NCBI GenBank assembly: GCA_029259655.1 | Contig: JAJDET010000143.1 | Coordinates: forward strand, 1 to 58,079 | Source of the DNA: Planctomycetota bacterium | Lineage (GTDB): Bacteria > Planctomycetota > UBA1135 > GCA-002686595 | Direction: 5' to 3' | DNA: 58,079 bases | Part shown: in pieces, positions 43,911-52,925 of the stretch | How positions within the stretch are numbered: the stretch's first letter is position 1 | Layout of the letters: each line of letters starts with the position of its first letter | The notes under the pieces: generated by a model | Database searches by the model: none | Seen by the model: only the letters and a program-made list of their open reading frames with translations | What the model was told of the DNA's origin: nothing | Position numbers and translations under genes: made by a program

Positions 43911-44971
43911 TCCTCCGACGCGCAGGTTTTCTAATGCGCTTCCCCGCGCTGGTCGCGAGCCTACTCGCACCCTCTCTCGCGGCGCAGTCTCCTGCGCCGG
44001 CGGGCCAGCCCGCAGTGGACGAGGCCGCCATTCTCGAGGCCGCTGCGTCGCGCTCGGGGCGGATGCCGCACCAGATCGACCGCGGCGAAGGACTCCTGCC
44101 GCTCTTCGTCCCCTGGGACGAGGAGCTCGTCTTCGACGTGGACGTCGCCTGGGGCGTGATCGGCGCTGCGCTCGGGACGGTGACGATGTCCGCCGGCGTC
44201 GAGGAGTACCGCACTTCCCTCTTGGTCGCGAACGCTCCGGTCGAGGCTTCCGGGACCAATGGAGAGGAGATTCCTCCTCCCATGACGTGCTGGATGAAGG
44301 CCCACGCCTACGGGAAGCATCTGCTCTACACGATGGATGCCACTCTCGAGGCCCGCCACCAGCCCCAGGAGTGGCCCCGGATCGTCTACCACTCCACCCA
44401 GAAGGGCTCCGAGGAGCGGCGCCGGGAGCTCCTCCTCGGCTTCAAGGAGGAGAAGGCCGTCTCGAGCTACCGCCGGGACACGAGCACGGGCGCGCCCCGC
44501 GGGACCCGGATCTGGCGCGACCCTGAGCTCCGGGACATCCCCGCCGAGACGCTCGACATGACCAGCGCCGTCTACCTGGTCCGCACCTTCATCATGCGCG
44601 GGCTCGAGCGGACCGAGTTCCCGGTCATCCAGAAGAGGAAGCTGTGGGCGATCACGCTCGAGCTCGGGGAGGTCCTCGTCCACGAGACCCCCGCCGGGCG
44701 ATTCGACGCGGTCGAGGTCATCCTCAATGCAGCGCGCCATCCGGACGATCTCCTCGACGTCGACGACGAGGACGAGGGGGAGCGGTTCGAGGGACTCTTC
44801 GGGCTGCGCGGCAGCATCCACCTGTGGGTGGAGCGCCACACGGGCGTCCCGGTGCGCGTGCAGGGCGAGGTCCCGGCGGGACCGCTGACGCTCGACGTCG
44901 ACATCTCGCTCTCGAGTTTCCGGGGGACCCCGCGCGCCTTCCAGGTCGTTCCCCCGGGCCCCGGCGAGTAG
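43907..44971 (+). CDS. Exported DUF3108 protein
   Basis: 354 residues from the GTG at 43907, coupled to the dehydrogenase by GTGA; an ATG at 43934 begins the cleaner signal peptide (RFPALVASLLAPSLAAQ) and is an alternative. From ~70: VPWDEELVFDVDVAWGVIGAALGTVTM, the DUF3108 opening in which Y/F-x-V-x-W-x-x-x-x-G-x-A/G is conserved, then TMDATLEAR, YHSTQKGSE and the final strand VPVRVQGEV. Such proteins are periplasmic or outer-membrane associated with unknown function. Confidence 0.82.
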   Translation: MILRRAGFLMRFPALVASLLAPSLAAQSPAPAGQPAVDEAAILEAAASRSGRMPHQIDRGEGLLPLFVPWDEELVFDVDVAWGVIGAALGTVTMSAGVEEYRTSLLVANAPVEASGTNGEEIPPPMTCWMKAHAYGKHLLYTMDATLEARHQPQEWPRIVYHSTQKGSEERRRELLLGFKEEKAVSSYRRDTSTGAPRGTRIWRDPELRDIPAETLDMTSAVYLVRTFIMRGLERTEFPVIQKRKLWAITLELGEVLVHETPAGRFDAVEVILNAARHPDDLLDVDDEDEGERFEGLFGLRGSIHLWVERHTGVPVRVQGEVPAGPLTLDVDISLSSFRGTPRAFQVVPPGPGE

Positions 44972-44985
44972 GACTCCGCTCCTCC

Positions 44986-46050
44986 TCAGTGTCGGACGGG
45001 CGACTCGACGATCGTTGCCTCGACTCCGCCGTCTCCCAGCCGGAAGACCGTCCCGACGTCCTGGTGCTTGCGCTTGACGTAGGCCAAGACGAGCCCCGTG
45101 TCGAGGACGAAGGAGTACGCCCAGGACGTGACGATGCCGAGCGAACGCTGCTCCACGCCGTCGAGCCCGAGCTCGGTGCCGGGAGCGACCGGGTCGTCGT
45201 GTGCGACACGCAGCGCGAGGAGCTTCTTGTTGAGCCCACCGTACGTGTCGATCTTCGCCACGACCTCCTGCCCGATGTAGCAGCCCTTCTCGAGGCTGAA
45301 GGCCTCGTCGAGGCGCGCTTCCTGGGGGTAGACGTCGTCGGTCACGTCGACTCCGAACGCCGCGCGGCCGGCTTCGACACGGAGGATGTCGTACGCAGCG
45401 AGACCGGCGGGGACCGCGCCGGCACGGACCAGGGCATCCCACAGCTCCCGCGCGCCGCTCGGTCCGGCGTCGACGCGGAAACCGGGCGAGCCCGCTCCGC
45501 CGAGCGCGTTCACCCGGAGCCGGCCGCCTTTCCAGGCTTGCGTGACCGTGGTGTGATCGGCGCGCGCGCCGAGGGGCCCCGTCACCGCCTCCACGACCTC
45601 CCGGCTCCGCGGTCCGACCAGGGAGAGGGGAGCGTGCTCGGCGCTCGCGTCCTCGAACGCGACGTCCTCGGTGAAGTGGTACATGTCGAGCGCCGTCGCC
45701 AGCGCCTGAACATCGCCCGGTTCCGCCGACAGCAGGAGCTCTCCCTCACCGACGTGGAGGTCGAAGCCGTGCAGGACCTTGCCCTTCGCCGAGAGGAGCA
45801 GGTTCGCGTTACCGCTCCCGGGCGTGAGCGCGCGGACCTCGTTCGCGAGCAGCCGATGGAGGAAGTCCGCCGCGTCGCCACCCGTCACTCGCAGGAGGCC
45901 GCGGTCCGTGTCGTCGAACAGCGCCGCGCCTTCGGTGCCGGCGCGGTATTCGGCGGGGACGTCACCGAAGGTCAGGGCGACGGTTCCCCAGGGGCGCTGA
46001 GCGAGGCGAGCGCCGCTCGCTTCGTGGTGGTCGAGAAGGGTCGAGGGCAT
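44986..46050 (-). CDS. ygfZ: YgfZ/GcvT-family iron-sulfur cluster protein
   Basis: 354 residues from the ATG at 46050; further upstream ATGs give non-conserved Pro-rich sequence. The YgfZ signature is KGCYIGQEVVAKIDTYG (~254-270), in which the Cys is essential in the family. The rest is the folate-binding GcvT fold: ALFDDTDRGLLRVTGGDAADFLHRL (within ~45-69) and LLSAKGKV. YgfZ helps assembly or repair of Fe-S enzymes in a folate-dependent way. The GcvT catalytic Asp motif is absent, which fits YgfZ. Divergent from the sigma factor. Confidence 0.92.
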   Translation of the reverse strand: MPSTLLDHHEASGARLAQRPWGTVALTFGDVPAEYRAGTEGAALFDDTDRGLLRVTGGDAADFLHRLLANEVRALTPGSGNANLLLSAKGKVLHGFDLHVGEGELLLSAEPGDVQALATALDMYHFTEDVAFEDASAEHAPLSLVGPRSREVVEAVTGPLGARADHTTVTQAWKGGRLRVNALGGAGSPGFRVDAGPSGARELWDALVRAGAVPAGLAAYDILRVEAGRAAFGVDVTDDVYPQEARLDEAFSLEKGCYIGQEVVAKIDTYGGLNKKLLALRVAHDDPVAPGTELGLDGVEQRSLGIVTSWAYSFVLDTGLVLAYVKRKHQDVGTVFRLGDGGVEATIVESPVRH

Positions 46051-46247
46051 GCGTGGTGGAGGTCGGGGGATCGTCACAACTCCCAGGATAGGCCCTGGTT
46101 CCGGCGATCGTACGCGCATGGGGAGCGTTTTCCCCGATCCCGTCGTTCACGCTCCGGGCCGCTCGGCGTCCGCCAACCGGATCCGCCCGGAGACGGCGGC
46201 GTCCGAACCCTTGGGACCGTGCTCGCCCGTCAACACACTCGGAGCTC

Positions 46248-46778
46248 TTGGTAGAGACCGACCGAGACCTCATCGACCGCGCCCTGGTCGGGGACCGCGG
46301 TGCGTTCTCGGCGTTGATCGAGCGCCACGCGGCGCCGGTCTGGACGGCCGTATCGCGCTCGCTTGCGGATCGCGAACTGGCTCGCGAGGTCTTCCAGGAG
46401 ACGTGGGTGCGTGCCTGGGAGGGACTCACGGGCCTGCGGAACGCCGATCGCCTGCGCTCGTGGCTCCTGTCGATCGCGCTCAACCTGACGCGGCAGTGGT
46501 TGCGGAAGAACGAGCCCGAGGAGCTCGATCGGACCGAGCGCACGGCTCCGGAGGACTCGCCCAGCGAACGTGCAGAGCTGAGGGCGATCTTGCAGTCGGC
46601 CGTGGCCGACCTGCCGGCGCAGCAGCGCCGGGTGGTGGAGCTCCGGATCCACTTCGACCGGAGCTACGAGGAGATTGCTCGCGAGCTCGGCACCACGACG
46701 GACAGCGCGCGGGCCAGCTTCTATCAGGCGATGAAGCGGCTGCGGACTCGCTTCGACGACGAGGACCTGAAAGGATGA
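46248..46778 (+). CDS. ECF-type RNA polymerase sigma factor
   Basis: 176 residues from a TTG at 46248 with GGAG 3 nt upstream. Region 2 (~10-75): RDLIDRALVGDRGAFSALIERH, REVFQETWVRAWEGL, RLRSWLLSIALN; region 4 (~115-170): LPAQQRRVVELRIHFDRSYEEIARELGTT, DSARASFYQAMKRLR. No sigma-1 or region 3, as in ECF factors. The adjacent zinc-finger anti-sigma (10 nt downstream) probably keeps it inactive at the membrane. Target promoters unknown; the cox operon 1 kb downstream is a candidate. Confidence 0.93.
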   Translation: MVETDRDLIDRALVGDRGAFSALIERHAAPVWTAVSRSLADRELAREVFQETWVRAWEGLTGLRNADRLRSWLLSIALNLTRQWLRKNEPEELDRTERTAPEDSPSERAELRAILQSAVADLPAQQRRVVELRIHFDRSYEEIARELGTTTDSARASFYQAMKRLRTRFDDEDLKG

Positions 46779-46788
46779 CGAAGAAGAG

Positions 46789-47229
46789 ATGAGCTCCAAC
46801 GCCACTGACGTTCGCGAGACCTGTTCGCGTGTTCAGGCGAGGCTCGAGCGATTGCTCGACGGCGAGCTCTCGCGGGTCGAGGCGGCGCGCGACGAAGGGC
46901 ACCTCGAGGCATGCGCCGCGTGCCGGGCGGAGCGCGAGCGAGAGGAGCACCTGCTCGCGCTCCTGCGCGAGCCCGCCGAGGACCTGACCTTCGCGCTCGA
47001 AGGGCTCGATTCGCGTCTCGACCAGGCGCGCGCTCCGCGCCGCGCGTTCGTGCTCCTGCGCGGCCTCGGTGTCCAGGCGGCCCTCACGGCCGCGGCCGGA
47101 CTGCTCGCGCTGTTCCTGCTCGAGGGAGTCGTGGGGGAGGTCGAGCTCGGGCGTCCCCACATCGGTTCCATGGACCGCATCGGCGCTGCCTGGGTCGAGG
47201 GGCTCGAGGCCGTGCTGGGAGTCGAGTAG
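46789..47229 (+). CDS. Membrane-anchored zinc-finger anti-sigma factor
   Basis: 146 residues. N-terminal zf-HC2-like domain: TCSRVQARLERLLDGELS and HLEACAAC (His38, Cys42, Cys45, the H-x3-C-x2-C zinc site). A coiled linker with ALEGLDSRLDQAR leads to one membrane helix (VQAALTAAAGLLALFLLEGVV, ~95-115) and a ~25-residue periplasmic tail. The cytoplasmic domain binds the ECF sigma encoded 10 nt upstream. The short tail offers little for signal sensing, so proteolysis or a partner is likely. Confidence 0.9.
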   Translation: MSSNATDVRETCSRVQARLERLLDGELSRVEAARDEGHLEACAACRAEREREEHLLALLREPAEDLTFALEGLDSRLDQARAPRRAFVLLRGLGVQAALTAAAGLLALFLLEGVVGEVELGRPHIGSMDRIGAAWVEGLEAVLGVE

Positions 47230-47233
47230 CGAA

Positions 47234-47596
47234 ATGATCCGGCGGCTCTCGAAGCTCCTCTCCGGTCTCGTCCCGGCCACGCTCGGCGGGGCCTTCTTCC
47301 TTCTCACGTTCGGGAAGGTCCAGGACCCCCACGAGGGTGCGCCCGGCCTCCTGATCCTGGGGGGCATCAGCGGGATGGTGATCGTGGGCCTGATCCGGCT
47401 CTTCAAGATCGCGCCCTGGGGCTACCCGATCGCCGGATTCCTCGTCGGGCCGCTGCCCTTCCTGGTCCTCCTGGGCCGCAAGCTGCCGACCGAGGAGGAT
47501 CGCGGCAGCGTCTGGGTCGTCGCCGCCCTCTTCGGGGTCCTGATCGGCCTCCTGGAGTGGGCGCGGGTTCACCGCCAGGGCACGCGGATCGAGTGA
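47234..47596 (+). CDS. Small multi-pass membrane protein
   Basis: 120 residues from the ATG at 47234, 4 nt after the anti-sigma stop. Four hydrophobic helices: ~10-27, ~38-54, ~64-79 and ~93-107. No recognised family. Its position right after the sigma/anti-sigma pair suggests co-expression and possibly a role in sensing or in the same stress response. Followed by ~200 nt of intergenic DNA before the cox operon. Confidence 0.75.
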   Translation: MIRRLSKLLSGLVPATLGGAFFLLTFGKVQDPHEGAPGLLILGGISGMVIVGLIRLFKIAPWGYPIAGFLVGPLPFLVLLGRKLPTEEDRGSVWVVAALFGVLIGLLEWARVHRQGTRIE

Positions 47597-47665
47597 GACC
47601 GGTGGCGGACGGCGCTCCGCCGCCCGTGCCCGGTCCTCAATCGGTGCGGGGGCGGCCGCTCGTCC

Positions 47666-47734
47666 TTGACACCTTCGCGGGGGTGGTCAAACTGCTGCCC
47701 ATTCTGGCGAGGTCCCGACGGTCGTGTGGGACCT
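47666..47734 (+). promoter_or_regulatory. Promoter/operator region of the cytochrome oxidase operon
   Basis: A perfect -35 hexamer TTGACA lies at 47666-47671, but the -10 at 17 nt (AAACTG) is poor. Downstream, AGGTCCC (47710-47716) and GGGACCT (47728-47734) form a perfect 7-bp inverted repeat with an 11-nt centre. The geometry suits a dimeric regulator, 64 nt before the first cox-operon ATG. Confidence 0.35.
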
Positions 47735-47797
47735 GCACACCGACTGTCGCGGGCTTCCCGCCCCCAGCGTCCGCGGCGTCCCACCACCCTGTCAGCC

Positions 47798-49354
47798 ATG
47801 CGTCACCCCGTCCGTCTGGCGCCCGCGTTGCTCCTCGTCGCAGGAGTCGTCACGGGCTGCGAGAACCCGACCCCGCCCGGCCTCACGTACTCGCTCAACG
47901 CGAACATCGTCGAGAACGAGGAGAGCGACCTCTACAACGAGGATCTGGCCGGCGATCGCACCGCCCAGGCCCAGCTCGCCGGCGCGCTCGAGATGCTCTT
48001 CGGATCGCCGACCGGCCCGGGGTACCTGCTCCCCGAGGAGTGGATCGACGACGAGTACAACCCCAGCTGGGGGGATGCCGAGCTCACCGACGATCAGTGG
48101 TCCGAGCTCGTCGAAGACAACGCGCGCGCCCTCAAGTGGCAGCTCGAGGGGATCGCGCAGGGGAATTTCGAGGCGGTCGTGCCTCCGCGCGAAGCGTTCG
48201 ACCTCCAGGAGGCCTGGTACGACTACGTCGCGGACTGGCAGGAGCTGCGTTCAGAGGTCGAGCTCGGGGAGGCGGAGCAGAGTGAGCTCGACGCTCTCGC
48301 GAGCGAGATCACGGAAGAGGGCACCGCCATGTTCGAGGAGTGGTACCCCTCGCTCCGCGAGTCGGCCGAGATGTACCGGCAGCAGTGCTGGCACTGTCAC
48401 GGCGCAGACGGTGGAGGCAACGGGAGCACGGCGGACTTCCTGAGCCCGCGTCCGCGCGACTACCGGCGCGGGATCTTCAAGTTCACGGCGCTCGACAACA
48501 AGGCTCGGCCGCGCCGCGACGACCTCTACCGGATTCTCGAAGAAGGCATCTACGGCTCCGCGATGCCGTCGTTCAAGCGCTTCTCGAAGGCCCAGCTCAA
48601 CGGGCTCGTCGACTACGTGCGCCTGCTCGCGATCCGAGGCGAGACGGAGATCCTGCTCTCGACCGAGTACGACTCGGAAATCGGCGGTTTCCCGATCGAC
48701 GTCGTCATGCAGACCTACCTCGACGTCTGGGCCAAGTGGGACGTCGCCTGGGACGAGTTCATCTCCTACGACGGCGAGGTGCCGCGCATCGACGAGGAGA
48801 GCATCGCTCACGGGCGTGAGCTCTTCATGGATGCCAAGACGGCTAACTGTTTCTCCTGCCACGGCGAGGACGGCCGCGGCGGCGGGGTCTCGGCTTTCGA
48901 GGCACGCGCACTGAACGACGAGATCCAGGCCGAGCTGGACGTCATCGACGCCGCGCTCGTCGACGCGAAGAAGCACGCGGGCGGCATCGCGAAGGACGAG
49001 AAGCACAAGCAACAGCGTCACCTCGCACTCGCCAAGGTCGAGCGATTGGAGAAGAGGCGTTTCGACCTCGTCAACGAACGCGTCAAGGACGACTGGGGCA
49101 ACGAGATCGAACCTCGCGACCTGACGCGCGGGACCTTCCGGTTCGGGCGGCGCCCGATCGACCTCTTCCGGAGGGTCTACGCCGGCATCAACGGGACACC
49201 GATGCCGTCACACAGCTCGCTGAAGGGGCCCGACGGCGAGCGCCTGCTCACCGACGAAGACCTGTGGGACATCGTCCACTACGTGCGCTCGCTCGCGGTC
49301 CGCGAGCTGGAGCATGCTCCCGAACGGGGCGATGAAGGCGCCCACGGCATCTGA
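47798..49354 (+). CDS. Dihaem cytochrome c lipoprotein
   Basis: 518 residues; signal LAPALLLVAGVVTGC with lipobox VTGC. Two cytochrome c centres: CWHCH (~200) with Met in GSAMPSF, and CFSCH (~352) with Met in GTPMPSH near the end. Between the second CxxCH and its Met lies a ~95-residue charged coiled-coil-like insert (DAALVDAKKHAGGIAKDEKHKQQRHLALAKVERLEKRR region). The N-terminal ~190 residues have no haem. As the first gene before coxB it is the likely electron donor or a fixed subunit of the oxidase, and may substitute for soluble cytochrome c. Confidence 0.88.
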   Translation: MRHPVRLAPALLLVAGVVTGCENPTPPGLTYSLNANIVENEESDLYNEDLAGDRTAQAQLAGALEMLFGSPTGPGYLLPEEWIDDEYNPSWGDAELTDDQWSELVEDNARALKWQLEGIAQGNFEAVVPPREAFDLQEAWYDYVADWQELRSEVELGEAEQSELDALASEITEEGTAMFEEWYPSLRESAEMYRQQCWHCHGADGGGNGSTADFLSPRPRDYRRGIFKFTALDNKARPRRDDLYRILEEGIYGSAMPSFKRFSKAQLNGLVDYVRLLAIRGETEILLSTEYDSEIGGFPIDVVMQTYLDVWAKWDVAWDEFISYDGEVPRIDEESIAHGRELFMDAKTANCFSCHGEDGRGGGVSAFEARALNDEIQAELDVIDAALVDAKKHAGGIAKDEKHKQQRHLALAKVERLEKRRFDLVNERVKDDWGNEIEPRDLTRGTFRFGRRPIDLFRRVYAGINGTPMPSHSSLKGPDGERLLTDEDLWDIVHYVRSLAVRELEHAPERGDEGAHGI

Positions 49355-49369
49355 AGAAGGACCGATTCC

Positions 49370-50164
49370 ATGCGCCTCATCGCGACACTCCTCTTCCTCC
49401 TGGTCCCCATCCTCGGTGTGTGGACCTTCTGGATTGCTCCCGAGCACGGGTGGTGGTTCCCGAAGTCCGTGTCCAGCTACGGCGCGGACATCGACCGGCT
49501 CTTCTACATCATCCTGTGGATGGTCGGGATCACGTTCGTGGCCACGGAGGTGATCCTCGCCTGGTGTATCTTCCGCTACGGGCGGAAGGATCCCAGCAAG
49601 GCGGCCTTCACGCACGGCAATCACACGCTCGAGATGGTGTGGACCGCAGTTCCCGCCGTCCTCCTGCTCTTCATCGCCTTCTCGCAGATGAAGGTCTGGG
49701 CCGACGTCAAGTTCGGTGACAGCTTCCCGAAGGACGGCCGCTTCACGATCGACGAGCCGATCGGCGAGGTCTGGGCGAGCCAGTTCGACTGGCGCGTGCG
49801 CTATCCCGACGAGGACGGGAACCTCGAAGGAGCCGACGTGATCGAGAAGGCCTTCGAGTTCACCGTTCCCCTGGGTGAGCCGGTGGTGTTCAACCTCCGG
49901 TCGCGCGACGTGCTCCACAGCTTCTTCGTCCCGAACTTCCGGCTCAAGCAGGACGCCGTACCCGGGATGGTGATTCCGGTCTGGTTCCAGGCGGACGAGC
50001 CGGGCGAATACGACCTGATCTGCGCCGAGCTCTGCGGCTGGGGGCATTACAAGATGGCGGGGCGCGTGCGCGTCCTCCCGGCCGACGAATACGACGCGTG
50101 GCTCGCCGCCGAGCGCGAAGCCCTCTACGCGAACGGCACCGAAGAACTGGAGGAAGACGAGTGA
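49370..50164 (+). CDS. coxB: Cytochrome c oxidase subunit II
   Basis: 264 residues. Two membrane helices (~3-23 and ~45-66) flank a short loop, then a cupredoxin domain with the Cu-A ligands: His of DVLHSFFVP (~184) and CAELCGWGHYKM (~220-231, C-x3-C-x3-H-x2-M). The tail is acidic. It takes electrons from the dihaem lipoprotein to haem a. No fused haem c domain. The stop overlaps coxA as GTGA. Confidence 0.97.
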   Translation: MRLIATLLFLLVPILGVWTFWIAPEHGWWFPKSVSSYGADIDRLFYIILWMVGITFVATEVILAWCIFRYGRKDPSKAAFTHGNHTLEMVWTAVPAVLLLFIAFSQMKVWADVKFGDSFPKDGRFTIDEPIGEVWASQFDWRVRYPDEDGNLEGADVIEKAFEFTVPLGEPVVFNLRSRDVLHSFFVPNFRLKQDAVPGMVIPVWFQADEPGEYDLICAELCGWGHYKMAGRVRVLPADEYDAWLAAEREALYANGTEELEEDE

Positions 50165-51978
50165 GCTCCCCGACGACACGCGAGCTACCGCTCGGGATCG
50201 ACGACCCCGGCACCGTTCACGTCACGCACGAGCACCACGAGCTCGGGTTCATCCGGAAGTACATCTTCTCGACCGATCACAAGGTGATCGGGATCCAGTT
50301 CATGTTCACGGGGCTCCTGTTCCTCGTGCTCGGTGGACTGATGGCCATGGCGATCCGCTGGCAGCTAGCCTGGCCGTGGACGGAGATGCCGGCCGTGCTC
50401 GGGTTCCTGTTCCCGGAGACCGGTCGAGTCGTGTCGCCCGAGGCGTACACGATGCTCTTCACGATGCACGGGACGATCATGATCTTCTTCGTGATCATCC
50501 CGCTGCTCACGGGCGCCTACGGGAACTTCCTGATCCCGCTCCAGACCGGCGCACCGGACATGGCCTTCCCGAAGCTGAACATGCTCGGGTACTGGTTCAT
50601 GGTGCCCGCAGCGTTCTGCGCGATCGCGGGCTTCTTCACGGAGGGGGGAGCGGCCGCAGCCGGCTGGACGGCCTATCCGCCGCTCTCGACCATCGAGAGC
50701 GCCGCACCCGGGAGCCTCAGCGGCCAGACCTGGTGGCTCCTCGCGCTGACCTTCGTCGGCGTGTCCTCGATGATGGGCGCCGTCAACTACGTGACGACGA
50801 TCGTCAAGATGCGCGCGCCGGGCATGACGCTCATGCGCATGCCGCTCTCGATCTGGGGGCTCTTCATCGCCGCCCTGCTGCAGCTCTTCGCGCTCCCCGT
50901 GCTCACGGCGGCGAGCATCATGCAGCTCCTCGACCGCACGCTGCACACGGGTTTCTTCACGCCGACGAACCTGATCGTGAACAACGTGGGAGCGGAGACG
51001 GTCGGCGCGGCCGCCGGCGGCCAGCCGCTCCTGTGGCAGCACCTCTTCTGGTTCTACAGCCACCCCGCTGTCTACATCATGGTCGTGCCCGCGATGGGCT
51101 TCGCGTCCGACATCATCGCGACGCACGCCCGCAAGCCCATCTTCGGCTACAAGCCGATGGTCTACTCGATGGCGGGCATCGCGGGCCTGGGCTTCATCGT
51201 CTGGGGACACCACATGTTCACCTCGGGCATGAACCCGATGGTGGGCATGACCTTCATGGTCTCGACGATCATGATCGCGCTGCCCTCGGCGGTGAAGGTC
51301 TTCAACTGGCTCGGGACCCTGTGGGACTCGCGGATCCGTTTCACGACGCCGATGCTCTTCGCGCTCGGCTTCGTGTCGATGTTCATCATCGGCGGACTGT
51401 CCGGGATCTGGATGGCGTCGACGCCGGTCGACATCTACATCCACGACACCTACATCGTGGTGTCGCACTTCCACTACGTCGTGTTCGCCGGGTCGGTCTT
51501 CGCCATCTTCGCCGCCATCTATCACTGGTTCCCGAAGATGTTCGGGAGGGTGATGAACGAGACGCTCGGCAAGTTCCACTTCGTCGGGACGTTCATCTTC
51601 ACCAACTGCGTCTTCTACATGATGCACCAGATCGGGATCGCCGGTCTGATGAGGCGCACGGCAGATCCCTACAGCTACGAGACCTACCAGCACCTGCAGC
51701 CGCTGAACGAGGTGATCTCGATCAGCGCGTTCCTGCTCTTCGCCTGGCAGGCGTTCTTCGTGGTGAACTTCTTCCACTCGCTCTTCTTCGGGAAGCGCGT
51801 CGGGCGGAACCCGTGGAACGCGAGCTCGCTCGAATGGGACGCTCCCTCGCCCCCGGGCCACGGGAACTTCGACAAGGAGCTCACCGTGTACCGCGGCCCG
51901 TACGAGTACGGCTCGCCCGAGGTCGAGGAGGACTTCCTCCCGCAGACCCGCAAGCTCGAGACCAAGCAGACGGTCTGA
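50161..51978 (+). CDS. coxA: Cytochrome c oxidase subunit I, A2-type
   Basis: 605 residues from a GTG overlapping coxB. Twelve-helix core. Haem a ligand in TMHGTIMIFF; Cu-B and cross-linked Tyr in FYSHPAVYIM; the WGHHMFTSGM His pair; haem ligands in HDTYIVVSHFHYVVF. The D-channel Glu found in HPEVY of A1 oxidases is absent, and the YS pair precedes HPAVY, the mark of A2-type oxidases. Reduces O2 to water while pumping protons. The N-terminal ~30 residues (EHHELGFIRKYIFSTDHK) are a usual bacterial extension. Confidence 0.97.
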   Translation: MSSPTTRELPLGIDDPGTVHVTHEHHELGFIRKYIFSTDHKVIGIQFMFTGLLFLVLGGLMAMAIRWQLAWPWTEMPAVLGFLFPETGRVVSPEAYTMLFTMHGTIMIFFVIIPLLTGAYGNFLIPLQTGAPDMAFPKLNMLGYWFMVPAAFCAIAGFFTEGGAAAAGWTAYPPLSTIESAAPGSLSGQTWWLLALTFVGVSSMMGAVNYVTTIVKMRAPGMTLMRMPLSIWGLFIAALLQLFALPVLTAASIMQLLDRTLHTGFFTPTNLIVNNVGAETVGAAAGGQPLLWQHLFWFYSHPAVYIMVVPAMGFASDIIATHARKPIFGYKPMVYSMAGIAGLGFIVWGHHMFTSGMNPMVGMTFMVSTIMIALPSAVKVFNWLGTLWDSRIRFTTPMLFALGFVSMFIIGGLSGIWMASTPVDIYIHDTYIVVSHFHYVVFAGSVFAIFAAIYHWFPKMFGRVMNETLGKFHFVGTFIFTNCVFYMMHQIGIAGLMRRTADPYSYETYQHLQPLNEVISISAFLLFAWQAFFVVNFFHSLFFGKRVGRNPWNASSLEWDAPSPPGHGNFDKELTVYRGPYEYGSPEVEEDFLPQTRKLETKQTV

Positions 51979-51989
51979 TCCGAACCGGC

Positions 51990-52925
51990 ATGCGCACTCC
52001 GTCCCCCTGGCTCTCGAGGCTGGCGCTCATGACGGCGCTCTGCTCCGTGCCCCTGATCCTCTTCGGGGGCTCGGTCACGACGCTCGGCGCGGGGATGGCG
52101 GTCGACGGTTGGCTGGTGGCCGAGGGTCACTTCCTGCCGTTCTTCCCGGTCGAGGAGTGGTTCCGGGATACGGAGACGATGGTCGAGCACACCCACCGGC
52201 TCTTCGGCGTCCTGGTCGGACTGCTCGCGATCGCGACCGTGGTCGCCGGATTCCGGTCGGGTCGTCCGTGGCTGCCCGTGATCGGGCTCCTGGCCGTCTG
52301 CGGTCAGGGTGCGCTGGGCGGCTTCCGCGTGCTCGAGTCGAGTCCGGAGCTCGCGTTTCTCCACGGTGCACTGGCGCAGGGCGTGTTCGCGCTCCTCGTC
52401 GCCATCGCCGTCGTCAACTCGCCGGCATTCTCGCGCGAGCCCGGAGGGTCTTCACCCGGAGCGCGGCCGCTGGCGAGCGCTGCCTGGCTCGCGGCGTTCG
52501 CCGTGTACGGCCAGATCGTTCTCGGAGCGTGGTATCGGCACGGCCTCCGCGGCGGCGGCGTCCAGAGCGAGGTCGCGTTGCGGCTCGCGCTGCACTTCGG
52601 CGGGGCCTTCCTGGTCTTCCTCGCGATCGTGGCGGCGATCGGCCGAGCGCGCGTTCTCCTCGACGGAGCCGGTGATGCGTCGGCTCCCGTCCGGCGTGCG
52701 GCGCGTCGGCTCGGACTCCTCCTGGGCGTCCAGGTCGTGCTCGGGCTCGTCGCCTGGGCCGGTCGCGGAACCGGATCGGTGACCGCGGTCGAGTGGATCA
52801 CGACCATCCTCCACGTCCTGTGCGGGGGACTCCTCCTGGCGCAGACGGTCGCGCTCGCGTTGTGGGCCGGCCGCCTCTCGCGCTCGCCGCATACGGCACC
52901 CGTGACGGTCGGAGGTGTGGCATGA
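51990..52925 (+). CDS. ctaA: Haem A synthase (COX15/CtaA)
   Basis: 311 residues, eight hydrophobic helices. The conserved haem-ligand motifs appear as VEHTHRLFG (~66-74) and later His in FLHGALAQ, LALHFGGAF and ILHVLCGG. Converts haem O to haem A by hydroxylating the C8 methyl, for insertion into CoxA. 11 nt after coxA; the ctaB ATG overlaps its stop. The acidic loop normally present after helix 1 is GHFLPFFPVEEW, close to the expected form. Confidence 0.93.
   Translation: MRTPSPWLSRLALMTALCSVPLILFGGSVTTLGAGMAVDGWLVAEGHFLPFFPVEEWFRDTETMVEHTHRLFGVLVGLLAIATVVAGFRSGRPWLPVIGLLAVCGQGALGGFRVLESSPELAFLHGALAQGVFALLVAIAVVNSPAFSREPGGSSPGARPLASAAWLAAFAVYGQIVLGAWYRHGLRGGGVQSEVALRLALHFGGAFLVFLAIVAAIGRARVLLDGAGDASAPVRRAARRLGLLLGVQVVLGLVAWAGRGTGSVTAVEWITTILHVLCGGLLLAQTVALALWAGRLSRSPHTAPVTVGGVA

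Noticed and set aside
46205..46235. ECF-type autoregulated promoter (GAAC ... CGTC) before the sigma gene
   Set aside because: The gap between GAAC and CGTC is about 19 nt, longer than usual, and the GGAAC box is incomplete.
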